42,877 nt of DNA, taken from the NCBI GenBank assembly GCA_003142535.1, contig PLMQ01000042.1, positions 1-42,877 of the forward strand, in the 5' to 3' direction. Source of the stretch: Syntrophaceae bacterium (lineage in GTDB: Bacteria > Desulfobacterota > Syntrophia > Syntrophales > Smithellaceae). Shown one piece after another: positions 1 to 8,785 of the stretch (position 1 is its first letter; each line of letters starts with the position of its first letter). The notes under the pieces were generated by a model, which had not been told where the DNA came from, ran no database searches, and saw only the letters and a program-made list of their open reading frames with translations. The translations under genes and the position numbers were made by a program.

Positions 1-33
1 CGTTTTTGAAATTTGAGTCTCATTATAAATTTA
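1..33 (+). repeat. Family 2 repeat, distal end only
   Basis: The first ~33 bases resemble the distal part of the family 2 element seen at 13964 and 32765: a GAAG/GAAA-TTTGRGTCTCATTA stretch. The rest of the element would lie to the left of the window. Orientation matches the other copies, so it would sit 5' of a minus-strand gene outside the window. The match is short and diverged, so this is tentative. Confidence 0.35.
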
Positions 34-80
34 TCTTTACAAATTTCATTCTCCCATTTATAGGATGCGGCGAAATACTA

Positions 81-205
81 ATACCATTTCGATTTCAAAG
101 GATAACGAGGCGGCAAGGAGGAGGCTCCGCAGGCGTATTATACTAATACGTTGAGGAAGCCGACGACGTAGCCAACAAAGTTAGCCAAAGAAAGCGATTT
201 GGTAT
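81..205. mobile_element. Family 1 MITE-like repeat, copy A
   Basis: This non-coding element is about 125 bp. Its ends are inverted repeats: ATACCATTTCGATTT at the left, and the complement of ATACCAAATCGCTTT at the right. The interior carries the family core (GAGGCGGCAAGGAGGAGGC and GAGGAAGCCGACGACG) around a central palindrome, CGTATTA-TAC-TAATACG. It ends only a few bases before the topA ribosome binding site, so it occupies the topA promoter/leader region. Copies lie at 17369, 29954 and 37316, with a partial copy at 24226. No transposase is encoded. Confidence 0.75.
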
Positions 206-216
206 AAGGAGCGTTT

Positions 217-2550
217 ATGGCTAATTCTCTAGTTGTGGTGGAATCACCGACAAAAATTAAAACAATTAAGAAATTTCTCGGCAGCGATTTTAATGTTGTT
301 GCTTCCATGGGTCATATTAAAGATTTGCCCAAAAGCATGTTAGGTATTGACCTGGAAAAAGATTTTGAACCGACTTATAATATAATTGAAGCTAAGAAAA
401 AAACGATTGATGAACTGAAAAAAGCAGCTAAAACCGCTGATAATATCTACCTGGCACCCGACCCTGATCGTGAAGGCGAGGCCATCGCCTGGCATATTTC
501 CGAGATAATCAACACTAAAAACAAAAATATTTATCGCGTTTTATTTAACGATCTTACAAAAAAAACAGTTCTGGAAGCCATCGACAATCCGTCTGATCTC
601 GATTACAATAAATATGAGGCTCAACAGACACGCCGGATTCTCGATCGTCTTGTCGGTTATCAGATCAGTCCGATTCTCTGGGATAAGGTCAAAAGAGGAC
701 TGAGCGCCGGACGTGTGCAGTCAGTCGCCGTAAGAATGATTTGTGAAAGGGAAGACGAAATTAATAAATTCGTCCCTGAAGAATACTGGAATCTTATCGC
801 TCATTTTACAGGAAGCAATCCTCCTCCCTTCGATGCCAAATTAATCAAAATCGACGGCAAGAAAGCAAAAGTTACCAACGGTAAACAGGCAGCAGAGATT
901 GTTACCTCTCTTAAAAAAGCTTCTTTCCTTGTTGAAAAGCTGGAGAAGAAAGAACTGAAGCGCTCCGCTCTGCCGCCCTTTTCAACCAGCAAGTTGCAAC
1001 AGGAAGCGTCACGCTGGCTGCGTTTTTCCGCAAAAAAAACCATGATGGTAGCTCAGAAACTATACGAAGGCATTGAACTGGGCAAAGAAGGCTCCGTGGG
1101 CTTAATCACCTATATGCGAACAGACTCCTTTCGTGTTGCCGATGAAGCACTGCAAGCCGTGCGTGACTATATCAAAGATAATTATTCTCCGGATTATTTG
1201 CCACCTAAACCGCACGTTTATAAAAGTGCACAAAAAACGCAGGATGCCCATGAAGCAATTCGGCCATCCGGCATGGCGTATAAACCACTGGCAATCAAAG
1301 AATATTTATCTAATGATGAGTTTAAACTTTATCAATTAATCTGGAATCGTTTTGTCGCCAGCCAGATGAATCCGGCTGTCTTTGACCAGACAACAATTGA
1401 CATCAGCGGCGCTAATTGTATCTTGCGCGCCCAGGGCCAGGTTATGAAATTCCCCGGTTTCACTATTGTATATACGGAAGGCAAAGATGAGAAAGAAGAA
1501 GATAATGAATTAGGAAAGTTGCTGCCGGAAGTAAAAGAACAAGAAAAGCTGAAATTAATCAATCTGAACTCGGAACAGAAATTTACCCAGCCACCACCGC
1601 GTTTTTCCGAAGCGTCACTAGTGCGCGAGCTCGAAGAAAAAGGCATAGGACGCCCGAGTACTTATGCCAACATTCTCTCCACCATTCAAGACCGGGAATA
1701 TGTGCTCCGGGATAAAGGGAAATTCTTCCCGACGGAATTAGGAGTCGTTGTCACCGAACTTTTAGTTAAAAGTTTCCCTACCGTTCTGGATATGACTTTT
1801 ACAGCTGATATGGAAAACAAACTGGATATGATCGAGAATGGTTCGAGTAAACGTAGCAAAACCCTCCACGATTTTTATATTCCGTTTTCTCAAGAGTTAA
1901 ATAAGGCAAAAGATGAAATGAGAAATGTTAAACGGGAAGAAACGCCGACAGATCTGGTCTGCAATAAATGCGGCTCAGCAATGATTATCAAATGGGGGAA
2001 AAACGGACGTTTCCTTGCCTGTTCAGGTTATCCCGAATGTAAAAACACTATGAATTTTACTCATGACGAAGAAGGGAAAATAAAAAACGTGGAAACAAAA
2101 ACAACAGATACGAAATGTAATAAGTGCGGCAAGCCAATGATTGTCAAAGAAGGCCGCTTCGGGCAGTTCCTTGCCTGTTCGGGTTATCCCGAATGCAAAA
2201 ACACCATGAATGCCACCCAAAACGATAAGGGCGAGATTATTCCTCTGGAAGCACAGGCTACCGATTCCGTCTGTGAATTATGCGGGAAACCAATGGTTTT
2301 CAAACGCGGCCGTTACGGTCAATTCCTTGGATGTTCCGGTTATCCGGAATGCAAAAATATCAAAAATATGCAAAAGAGCAAAGACGGAGAAATGATTCCA
2401 CAGGAAGCCGAGGTTACTGACACCAAATGTGAGAAATGCGGAAAGCCTATGGCCGTCAAGCGCGGACGATACGGTAAATTTCTCGGTTGCACTGGTTATC
2501 CGGAATGTAAGAACATCCAGAAAATGCCCAAGATAACATCCGGGGCATGA
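217..2550 (+). CDS. topA: DNA topoisomerase I
   Basis: Type IA topoisomerase that relaxes negative supercoils through a transient 5'-phosphotyrosine link. The N-terminal Toprim domain begins at VVVESPTKIKTIKKFLG and includes DPDREGEAIAWH. The catalytic tyrosine lies in LITYMRTDS, at about residue 299. The C-terminus, from about residue 582, carries four C4 zinc-ribbon repeats of the form CxKCGxxM...FLxCSGYPECKN; many family members have three. The length of 777 aa is normal. AAGGAG sits 6 nt before the ATG. The stop overlaps the trmFO start (ATGA), so the two are translationally coupled. A MITE-like repeat fills the region just upstream and may have replaced the native leader. Confidence 0.98.
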   Translation: MANSLVVVESPTKIKTIKKFLGSDFNVVASMGHIKDLPKSMLGIDLEKDFEPTYNIIEAKKKTIDELKKAAKTADNIYLAPDPDREGEAIAWHISEIINTKNKNIYRVLFNDLTKKTVLEAIDNPSDLDYNKYEAQQTRRILDRLVGYQISPILWDKVKRGLSAGRVQSVAVRMICEREDEINKFVPEEYWNLIAHFTGSNPPPFDAKLIKIDGKKAKVTNGKQAAEIVTSLKKASFLVEKLEKKELKRSALPPFSTSKLQQEASRWLRFSAKKTMMVAQKLYEGIELGKEGSVGLITYMRTDSFRVADEALQAVRDYIKDNYSPDYLPPKPHVYKSAQKTQDAHEAIRPSGMAYKPLAIKEYLSNDEFKLYQLIWNRFVASQMNPAVFDQTTIDISGANCILRAQGQVMKFPGFTIVYTEGKDEKEEDNELGKLLPEVKEQEKLKLINLNSEQKFTQPPPRFSEASLVRELEEKGIGRPSTYANILSTIQDREYVLRDKGKFFPTELGVVVTELLVKSFPTVLDMTFTADMENKLDMIENGSSKRSKTLHDFYIPFSQELNKAKDEMRNVKREETPTDLVCNKCGSAMIIKWGKNGRFLACSGYPECKNTMNFTHDEEGKIKNVETKTTDTKCNKCGKPMIVKEGRFGQFLACSGYPECKNTMNATQNDKGEIIPLEAQATDSVCELCGKPMVFKRGRYGQFLGCSGYPECKNIKNMQKSKDGEMIPQEAEVTDTKCEKCGKPMAVKRGRYGKFLGCTGYPECKNIQKMPKITSGA

Positions 2551-3896
2551 GAACATCTCCAGTTATAATAATCGGGGGCGGTCTTGCCGGCTGTGAAGCA
2601 GCCTGGCAGCTTGTACAGCGTGGCCACGCTGTACATCTAATGGAAATGAAGCCGCAAAAATTTTCTCCTGCCCATAAAATGGAACACCTAGCCGAACTTG
2701 TTTGTAGCAACTCTCTTAAATCGAACAGCCTTGATAACGCACCGGGACTGCTCAAAGAAGAAATGCGCCTCCTTAATTCCCTAATTATAAAAACTGCCGA
2801 CAACACCGCCGTAGCAGCCGGAAAAGCCCTGGCTGTGGACCGCCTGCAGTTTGCCCAAAATGTGGAAACAGAACTCAAGCAAAATAATAATTTTTCTCTA
2901 ATCAGTGGAGAGGTTAAAGAAGTCCCGGAAAATTCTTTAACCATAATTGCCACAGGACCTCTAACATCCGATGCTTTAGCGCAAAATATTGCGCAAACGC
3001 TAGGCAGCGCTTATTTATATTTCTACGATGCTATCGCGCCCATCGTGGAGGCCGATTCCATCAATATGGACAATGTTTTTTGGGCATCGCGCTACGATAA
3101 GGGCACGCCAGATTATCTGAACTGTCCGCTGAAACGCGAAGAATATGAAATATTCCGGCAGGAATTGCTGGCGGCGGAAAAAGTGGCTCCCAAACCATTT
3201 GAAGAAGTGCGCCATTTTGAAGGCTGCCTGCCTATCGAAGTATTAGCCGCCCGCGGTGAAAATACAATGGCTTTCGGGCCAATGAAACCGGTAGGTCTTA
3301 TCGATCCTAAAACCTCGGCAATTCCTTATGCGGCAGTTCAATTAAGGAGAGAAAATTCAGCCGGTAGCCTTTTTAATCTGGTCGGCTTTCAGACAAAATT
3401 AACCTGGCCGGAACAGCAACGAATTTTTCGCCTCATTCCCGGGCTGGAAAACGCCACTTTTGCCCGTTACGGCAGTATTCATCGCAATACATATATTCAA
3501 TCTCCTACCCTCTTGAAGCCCTCATTGCAGCTCATAAAAAATACTAATATTTTCTATGCCGGTCAGATAACGGGAGTGGAAGGCTACATCGAATCCGCAG
3601 CCATGGGACTTTTAGCGGGATTGAATGCTGCTTATCTTCTGGAAGGGAAACAACTGCAGCAGCCGCCTCTTACTACAGCGATAGGCTCATTACTTAATTA
3701 TATAACTTCTGCCAAATCTGCTGATTGTTTTCAACCGATGAATATTAACTTCGGTTTGCTGGAAACATTGGCTTCCAAAAAAATGAAGAAAAAGGAACGA
3801 AATATTCTTTATGTAAATCGGGCGCTGCTGTCTTTAAATGAATGGATGAAGAGCCAGAATATAAAGTTAAATTATCCTGAGTCTTTAAGAGACTAA
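2547..3896 (+). CDS. trmFO: Methylenetetrahydrofolate-tRNA-(uracil-5-)-methyltransferase
   Basis: TrmFO (formerly Gid) makes m5U54 in the tRNA T-loop, using methylene-THF as carbon donor and FADH2/NAD(P)H as reductant. The protein opens with a Rossmann FAD-binding motif, VIIIGGGLAGCEAAWQL, followed by the family signature LAELVCSNSLKSNSL. A second conserved stretch, GQITGVEGYIESAAMG, lies near residue 340. The length of 449 aa is typical. It overlaps topA by 4 bp, a pairing found in many bacteria. It is followed by a convergent minus-strand gene, with a hairpin between them. Confidence 0.97.
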   Translation: MRTSPVIIIGGGLAGCEAAWQLVQRGHAVHLMEMKPQKFSPAHKMEHLAELVCSNSLKSNSLDNAPGLLKEEMRLLNSLIIKTADNTAVAAGKALAVDRLQFAQNVETELKQNNNFSLISGEVKEVPENSLTIIATGPLTSDALAQNIAQTLGSAYLYFYDAIAPIVEADSINMDNVFWASRYDKGTPDYLNCPLKREEYEIFRQELLAAEKVAPKPFEEVRHFEGCLPIEVLAARGENTMAFGPMKPVGLIDPKTSAIPYAAVQLRRENSAGSLFNLVGFQTKLTWPEQQRIFRLIPGLENATFARYGSIHRNTYIQSPTLLKPSLQLIKNTNIFYAGQITGVEGYIESAAMGLLAGLNAAYLLEGKQLQQPPLTTAIGSLLNYITSAKSADCFQPMNINFGLLETLASKKMKKKERNILYVNRALLSLNEWMKSQNIKLNYPESLRD

Positions 3897-3997
3897 TAAT
3901 TGTTTTTACCGGTTACTGCGGCGTGTTGATTGCCGCTATGATTTCTGCTTACACCTTTCAAATATGCAGACGCGCCATCATCCTTTATCAGCAAAGC

Positions 3998-4019
3998 CCT
4001 ATATCCCTCCGGATATAGG
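3998..4019. terminator. Hairpin between convergent genes
   Basis: A perfect 9-bp inverted repeat, CCTATATCC-CTCC-GGATATAGG, lies between the ends of trmFO and the minus-strand response regulator. There is no clear T-tract on either strand, so this is a terminator-like hairpin rather than a classical intrinsic terminator. Confidence 0.35.
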
Positions 4020-4058
4020 AGGAGATAAATCAATTAACATGCCATTTTTAAAATTGAT

Positions 4059-5543
4059 TTACAGGATTTTTATAAAGGATTCGACGATTTCTGCGTCAAA
4101 TTGGGTATTCTTATTTTTGATCAATTCTTCGATAGCTTCTTTTACCGGCATTGCGGATCGGTAGGGACGATTATTGGTCATGGCATCAAAGGAATCGGCA
4201 ACAGCTAAAATCCTGGCCAAAAAGGGGATGTCGTTCCCGGCTATTCCGAGAGGATAACCTTTGCCATCCCAGCGTTCGTGATGGTGCTGGATTATTTTTC
4301 TTTCCTTTTCCAATAGAATGACCGGTTTGAGAATATTTTCGCCAATGGTGGGATGGTTTTTAATAACCAGAAATTCTTCGAGAGTGAGTTTGTCTGGTTT
4401 CAATAAAATACTGTCCGGAACCGCTATTTTTCCGACATCATGAAGAATTCCGGCTATCCGCAAACTTTCAACGTCCTTTGCTGAACAATTCATGCTTAAA
4501 GCAACTTTTACAGACATATCAGTAACCCGCTGTGAGTGCTCTTCCGTATAATCGTCACGCGCCTGAACTGAGGAAATCAACGATTTCAAAATATCCATGA
4601 TATTAGAATAGATACTTTCGTACAGAATTTTGTTTTCCAGATTCAATGATGCCCGCTTAGTGAGGCTTAATATGTGATGCAGATCGTTCTTGCTGAATAT
4701 TTCCCGGTTTTTCTTTTTGCGAATACTTAATATTCCTAAAATTGTATTGCGAATCATCAGCGGTGCGCAGATTAATGATGGAGCTATTTCCGGATGTTTA
4801 TTGGAATTGATCACAATTGCTTCTTTGCGTTCAATGACTTCATTAAATACCTTCCGGAGAGTGGGGCTATGGGCGTAGTTCCGGTTTGCTTCTTCTTTCC
4901 CGCCCTTGATTACTTTGGGATGAAATTCGTTATCCTGCTCATCGAAAAGCAGTATAGAACAAACTTCACCGTCAACAAGCTTTAAGGCCAGTTCGGCAAT
5001 TTGTTCAAATATTATTTCGTTATTCAGCGGAGAATCCTCTATCGAATCAAAAATATATCCCTGCTTGGATAGCTCGGTAGTTTTATCTTTCAACATTCCT
5101 TGCTGGATGATTTTTTCTGCGCTATCACCTACTAGCATTGCCTTTTCGCGCAAATGAATATCTACTTTATAAAGCAAATCATCAATATCAAAAGGTTTTG
5201 TCAAAAAATCAACTGCACCTTTTTTAATTGCATTAACAGTAAGATCTGTAGTGGGGTTACCTGTAATCATGATAACGGCAGTGAAAGGATTTGTTTCTCT
5301 AATCCTGTTTAATAAATCCATACCGCTCATGCCGGGCATCATGATGTCGCTGATGACCAAGTCATAATTATTTTTATGAAAAAGCTGTAAAGCTTCTTCA
5401 CCATTTTCCGCTTCATTAATTTCATATTGTGAAAATTGATTTAAAGCATCAAGAATAAGTTTTCTGGTAGGCAGATAATCATCGACAATCAATATTTTCT
5501 TTTTTTCTTTACATTTCTTTTCCACTGGCGCTTTTGTAGCCAT
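4059..5543 (-). CDS. REC-GAF-HD-GYP response regulator (cyclic-di-GMP phosphodiesterase)
   Basis: This protein combines a receiver domain, a GAF sensor domain and an HD-GYP output domain, which in this family hydrolyses cyclic-di-GMP. Numbering is from the ATG at 5543, chosen over an upstream GTG because AGGTG lies 9 nt before it; this gives 494 aa. The receiver has acidic residues D21/D22 and the phospho-acceptor Asp at about 66 (ISDIMMPG). A GAF-like region spans about residues 175-310. The HD pair is at about 368 (HDVGKIAVPD), and the diagnostic HHHERWDGKGYP is at about 420-431. All key catalytic motifs are intact. No kinase is adjacent. It lies directly downstream of the decayed flagellar block, so it may once have linked c-di-GMP to motility. 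That link is inferred from position only. Confidence 0.93.
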   Translation of the reverse strand: MATKAPVEKKCKEKKKILIVDDYLPTRKLILDALNQFSQYEINEAENGEEALQLFHKNNYDLVISDIMMPGMSGMDLLNRIRETNPFTAVIMITGNPTTDLTVNAIKKGAVDFLTKPFDIDDLLYKVDIHLREKAMLVGDSAEKIIQQGMLKDKTTELSKQGYIFDSIEDSPLNNEIIFEQIAELALKLVDGEVCSILLFDEQDNEFHPKVIKGGKEEANRNYAHSPTLRKVFNEVIERKEAIVINSNKHPEIAPSLICAPLMIRNTILGILSIRKKKNREIFSKNDLHHILSLTKRASLNLENKILYESIYSNIMDILKSLISSVQARDDYTEEHSQRVTDMSVKVALSMNCSAKDVESLRIAGILHDVGKIAVPDSILLKPDKLTLEEFLVIKNHPTIGENILKPVILLEKERKIIQHHHERWDGKGYPLGIAGNDIPFLARILAVADSFDAMTNNRPYRSAMPVKEAIEELIKNKNTQFDAEIVESFIKIL

Positions 5544-5635
5544 TAGATAATACACCTATTGTAAAAATATCTATGAATATAAAAAGAATACAACTTTTCG
5601 CTGAATTTTGGAAGTGATAAATTTTTCAGCAAATA

Positions 5636-5851
5636 TCAGCGTTCATTATCCTTTAAGATAACATCACGGAGATTATTACTAATTTTGTCAAATTCTTCCG
5701 CTTTGTCTTCTTCCTTAACAGATAATGAAACTACATCCGAAGATTTGCTTTCCGGCGCATTTTCTGTGGGAATATCGTGAGATGCTTTCCGCTTACTTTG
5801 CCTTGCATAAGCATTCAGCACACTACCCACCTTATACGGAGTAATAGTCAT
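5636..5851 (-). CDS. Small hydrophilic protein next to flgM
   Basis: This is a 71-residue hydrophilic protein starting MTITPYKVGSVLNAYARQ. Small proteins with a similar opening are found beside flgM in delta-proteobacterial flagellar operons; I recall this pattern but cannot verify it here. The ATG is preceded by GGAGAAA. It lies downstream of the frameshifted flgM and in the same orientation, so it was probably the last gene of that operon. No membrane segment is seen. Its function is unknown, and in the absence of fliA and flgM function it may be a relic that is still open. Confidence 0.55.
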   Translation of the reverse strand: MTITPYKVGSVLNAYARQSKRKASHDIPTENAPESKSSDVVSLSVKEEDKAEEFDKISNNLRDVILKDNER

Positions 5852-6001
5852 TTTTTCTCCATGTTAAAGTTCTCCATATTTAACATCTGTATCATTTAAC
5901 AAAACTTTAATTATTTTTCAAGTTTTGAACAAGCATATAATATTAAGAAATTTTTTATTAGTGAAACTCCAATTTCCATCGAGACGGTTATATTTTGCCG
6001 T

Positions 6002-6284
6002 TTAACCCTTCCCGTTGAAGATCATGCCGCATAGTTCGCTCATTTTGGCTTGAAGGGCTTGCATCTCTTTCGGTGGTATTTCACGAATTGCATCGCCCGT
6101 TTCGAGACGGGGAGAGAAAAGATTTCAGCAGATGAAAATCTTTCTTGGAAAGACCAACCTTTTCTTCCGGTCTGGCTGCAGTAGTAATAGCTTGCTTATC
6201 AGAATTAGCGGCATTATTATCGTTTCTCTGATACTGCTGGATCACCTGCGCAGTTATATCCGTATTAACATCGGAAATTTTCAT
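6002..6284 (-). pseudogene. flgM: Anti-sigma-28 factor FlgM, frameshifted
   Basis: The reading frame starts MKISDVNTDITAQVIQQYQ with a good ribosome site (AGAGGA, 5 nt). It continues through EKVGLSKKDFHLLKS, resembling the FlgM pattern before the sigma-binding helices. It then runs out of frame near 6117-6120. Removing one base from the AAAA run there (TTTT in the coding strand) restores KSFSPRLETGDAIREIPPKE and a helical tail that ends at the TAA at 6002-6004. That gives about 93 residues, the usual FlgM size. The break is either a true frameshift or a sequencing error. FlgM normally holds FliA inactive until the flagellar hook is built. Because fliA upstream is also broken, a genuine lesion is likely. 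Confidence 0.62.
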
Positions 6285-6419
6285 TCAATCCTCTTTTTAG
6301 GTACATATCTTGAACCACCTATTGGCAAAATCAAGAAATAACTTTAATCTTATTTAATTTTTTCCCGGGAAATTTACAACCATCCCTATTATTTAAATCG
6401 TCAATATAAAAATAATTTC

Positions 6420-7220
6420 TTAAATTTCTCTCTTTTTAGTCTTTTCGACGCGATATGGCAATCCAATAGATATAATAGTAAAATTTTCTTCACTGAAGAT
6501 ATTAATTCTGGCCTGATATTTATTGAAGAGCATTAAAGATAATAAAACCCCTTGATCATTTACCGCACCGGATGCATTTAGTGAATCAGCATTCAAGTTA
6601 TCCATCAGTGCCGTTATTTCAGCCGGAGGCAAGGCATCTCCTGAACTTTTAATAAATACACTAATATATTTATTATCATGTTCCGTTTTAATGTAAAACT
6701 CTTTCAGGCGGCTGGCCAATGCCCGAGCCATAGAAAAACGGATTATTCTCCAAAAGGCCATCGATAAATCCGCCATACAACCCTTAAAATCCGGCATGTC
6801 TTTATCCAATTGAATATCTTTTTTTATTTCATGCTTGAAATCCAGATAAAAATTGGCAAAGCGCATTTCCGCTGCGAGCAATTGAGAAATATTTATATGA
6901 TCGTCACCTTTAGTCGCCAAGGCATAAAACTTGCCGGCCACGTCTCTAAACATCTCAAAGAAAAACTCTGATTCCTGGCTGACAGCACGAATGTCTGTTT
7001 TAATCCGTTGCAGTTCCTCCATCATTCCAGCCGCCGCATCCGGATATAATTCCTCCATTTTTTTTACATTTTCATCAATACGGCGTTGCAGTAATTTGGA
7101 TCGTCCCATTATACCATTTAAAGGATTGGCGAAGTTATGCAGTATTCCGGGAATGAGCTCTTTGATAAAAGTTGCTGCAAATTCTCCTTCCAATGCCCGA
7201 TAAATTTCATCTTTATCCAT
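6420..7220 (-). CDS. Degenerate histidine-kinase-like protein
   Basis: This is a 266-residue soluble protein with a strong ribosome site (AAAGGAG). Near the N-terminus it has an H-box-like motif, ILHNFANPLNGIMGR, with a candidate phospho-acceptor His at about residue 28, followed by a long helical segment as in a dimerisation domain. The C-terminal half looks like the end of an HATPase domain (NDQGVLLSLMLFNKY, then FTIISIGLPYRV). It lacks convincing N, G1 and G2 ATP-binding motifs. It may be a phosphotransfer or dimerisation protein rather than an active kinase. It sits between the fliA and flgM remnants in an apparent operon. The frame is intact, so it may still work or may simply not yet have decayed. 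Confidence 0.6.
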   Translation of the reverse strand: MDKDEIYRALEGEFAATFIKELIPGILHNFANPLNGIMGRSKLLQRRIDENVKKMEELYPDAAAGMMEELQRIKTDIRAVSQESEFFFEMFRDVAGKFYALATKGDDHINISQLLAAEMRFANFYLDFKHEIKKDIQLDKDMPDFKGCMADLSMAFWRIIRFSMARALASRLKEFYIKTEHDNKYISVFIKSSGDALPPAEITALMDNLNADSLNASGAVNDQGVLLSLMLFNKYQARINIFSEENFTIISIGLPYRVEKTKKREI

Positions 7221-7269
7221 ATTTCATATCTCCTTTATAACGAACTTAATCTCTTCAGCTCCAGATACA

Positions 7270-7533
7270 TCAAGTAGAACTAATCAACTTTTCCCGGCTA
7301 ACCGCACTTACATAATTATGTAGGTAGTTCTTGTCAGATAGGACCACAAGAAACCCGCCAGGGACAAGAACGGCTATTAATACCGGAGCTCCAATTAAAA
7401 GGAGCTTATTAATAGCCCATTTTTCCCGGGGAGGTGGAATCGAATCTTCCTGGACGTCAGGCAGAATAATTGTGTCAACAATTTCCAATTCGGGCAGATT
7501 TTCCAGAATATCTAATTTTGCTTTTTGTACCAT
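7270..7533 (-). CDS. Small single-pass membrane protein in the fliA operon
   Basis: This 87-residue protein has an acidic N-terminal half and one hydrophobic segment (LLLIGAPVLIAVLVPGGFLVVL, residues ~44-65), followed by a short tail. It starts 18 bp after the ancestral stop of the fliA pseudogene, so it was co-transcribed with it. I do not recognise a family. Its placement between fliA and flgM suggests a flagellum- or motility-related role. That is inference from context. Confidence 0.5.
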   Translation of the reverse strand: MVQKAKLDILENLPELEIVDTIILPDVQEDSIPPPREKWAINKLLLIGAPVLIAVLVPGGFLVVLSDKNYLHNYVSAVSREKLISST

Positions 7534-7551
7534 AATCTACCAACCAGTTAG

Positions 7552-8270
7552 TTACCGGGAAATCTTGACCATACTTCTTAATCGCAAAACGGCCTGCGCG
7601 TGAAGTTGACATACTCATGATTCGGTTAAATCCATAACCCGGCCTGCTTCTTTCATGGTTAATTCCTCATAGTAATAAAGAGAATGTACCGGTCTCTCTT
7701 TTTCCAGAAGCTGATCAATTGCGTTTTTTAACTTATCCTTTATCTCCAAGTTCACGAGTAAGTTAAGCGGGCTTCCTGCACTTATTTCCTCCAGGATATC
7801 CTCCCTGCTGTATCTTTCCATGTAATCGGGCGGCGGCGGCAAATTATCAGCGGAACACACCTTGCTTCATCCAGCAGCTTAAAATAATCCTCCTGGAGGA
7901 TGCCTAAGTATTCCGCAATTTCATCTTCACTCGGCGATCGCCCCAGGTTCTTCTTCAAAGAAGACATTGCGTTTTCCAGTTTATTATCTTTGCTTCTGGT
8001 CGCCCGGGGCACCCAATCTTTTGCTCTTAATTCATCAAGGACAGCGCCTCTGATCCGGAAACTGGCATATGTTTCGAATTGAACATTTCTGTTCTTGTCA
8101 AATTTATCCAATGCCGACATCAGGCCCATAATACCGACATTGATTAAGTCTTCCTTATCTGCAGAATCTATAGGCAATCTGGCAGCCAGCCGCCCAACAA
8201 TATTTTTTACGAGCGGCGCATATTTCATTATCATGTCATCGCGTTTTTTCTTATCCACTGTCCTGATCAA
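7552..8270 (-). pseudogene. fliA: Flagellar sigma factor FliA (sigma-28), frameshift plus nonsense
   Basis: The upstream frame (8270 down to about 7865) encodes sigma-70 family regions 1.2-3: KYAPLVKNIVGRLAARLP, DLINVGIMGLMSALDKFD, FETYASFRIRGAVLDELR and WVPRATRS. This is typical of FliA/WhiG. Near 7855-7865 the frame shifts, and region 4 continues in another frame (LEKERPVHSLYYYEELTMKE). A TGA at 7615-7617 follows LTES, where FliA proteins normally read ESRVSQLHSKAL. Reading past it gives V-C-QLHAQAVLRLRSMVK and then TAA at 7552-7554, so CGA-to-TGA is the simplest explanation. Two independent lesions make a functional product very unlikely. Its start overlaps the flhG remnant. Confidence 0.85.
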
Positions 8271-8493
8271 TAATGCTTTCCCAAAAGCATTTTATGCTGC
8301 CGTTTTCATCATCTTCCGGAATCTCACTACAAAGCTTTTCAGCAATTTTAACCATACATATGGTTGCAGGAGAATTCGGATAAATTTCAGCCACAGCCTT
8401 TTGCTGCCTAACAGCATCTTTCACTTTTGTATCTAACAACACATGGCCCAAATACTCAATAGTTAAATTTAAAAAATGAACTTTGCAATACAA
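8251..8493 (-). pseudogene. flhG: 3' remnant of flhG (MinD-like flagellar number regulator)
   Basis: The open frame encodes FLNLTIEYLGHVLLDTKVKD, then AVRQQKAVAEIYPNSP, and ends near GSIKCFWESII. This matches the C-terminal tail of FlhG/YlxH ATPases, which in many bacteria precede fliA. The P-loop (KGGxGKT) and Walker B portions are absent, and the frame is closed by TAG at 8500-8502 just upstream. The gene therefore lost its first ~200 codons. Its end overlaps the start of fliA, as in intact flhG-fliA pairs. The breakpoint with unrelated sequence lies at about 8490-8500. Confidence 0.72.
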
Positions 8494-8785
8494 AGGGGAC
8501 TAATGTCAAAGCAAAGTGAAAAGACTTTTCAAGATCACCATCCACCGGAATCACCGACAACATCTACAAGTCCACACATGTTACTTGAAAAATAAATTGA
8601 AGATTACTATTTGAATTGTGGTATCCGACATCGCTAATGAGCTAAACAAAGATTTGATTTCACGCACATGTTGAGAACCGCCTCATGGAAAAAGGCCTTA
8701 AGTGCATCCTGGGTGTAATGGCCGAGATTGGAAAAAACTTTCTATTATGAGGAAATAACGGCGCAGAATCTACAATTGTTATGAA
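8494..8785. other. Unassigned spacer at the flagellar deletion edge
   Basis: No convincing gene is visible in these 290 bases. Two short plus-strand open stretches, VVSDIANELNKDLISR (~8620) and ENRLMEKGLKCILGVMAEIG (~8673), are out of frame with each other. They look like fragments of one lost protein, but I do not recognise it. This is probably the scar of the deletion that removed the 5' part of flhG and the genes before it. Confidence 0.35.

Noticed and set aside
3998-4019. Hairpin as a riboswitch or attenuator
   Set aside because: It lies at the 3' ends of two convergent genes, so a 5' regulatory role is not possible.
8494-8785. Plus-strand open fragments (VSDIANELNKDLISR; MEKGLKCILGVMAEIG) as a gene
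   Set aside because: They are in different frames, lack a start and ribosome site, and match no family I recognise; recorded only as a possible relic.
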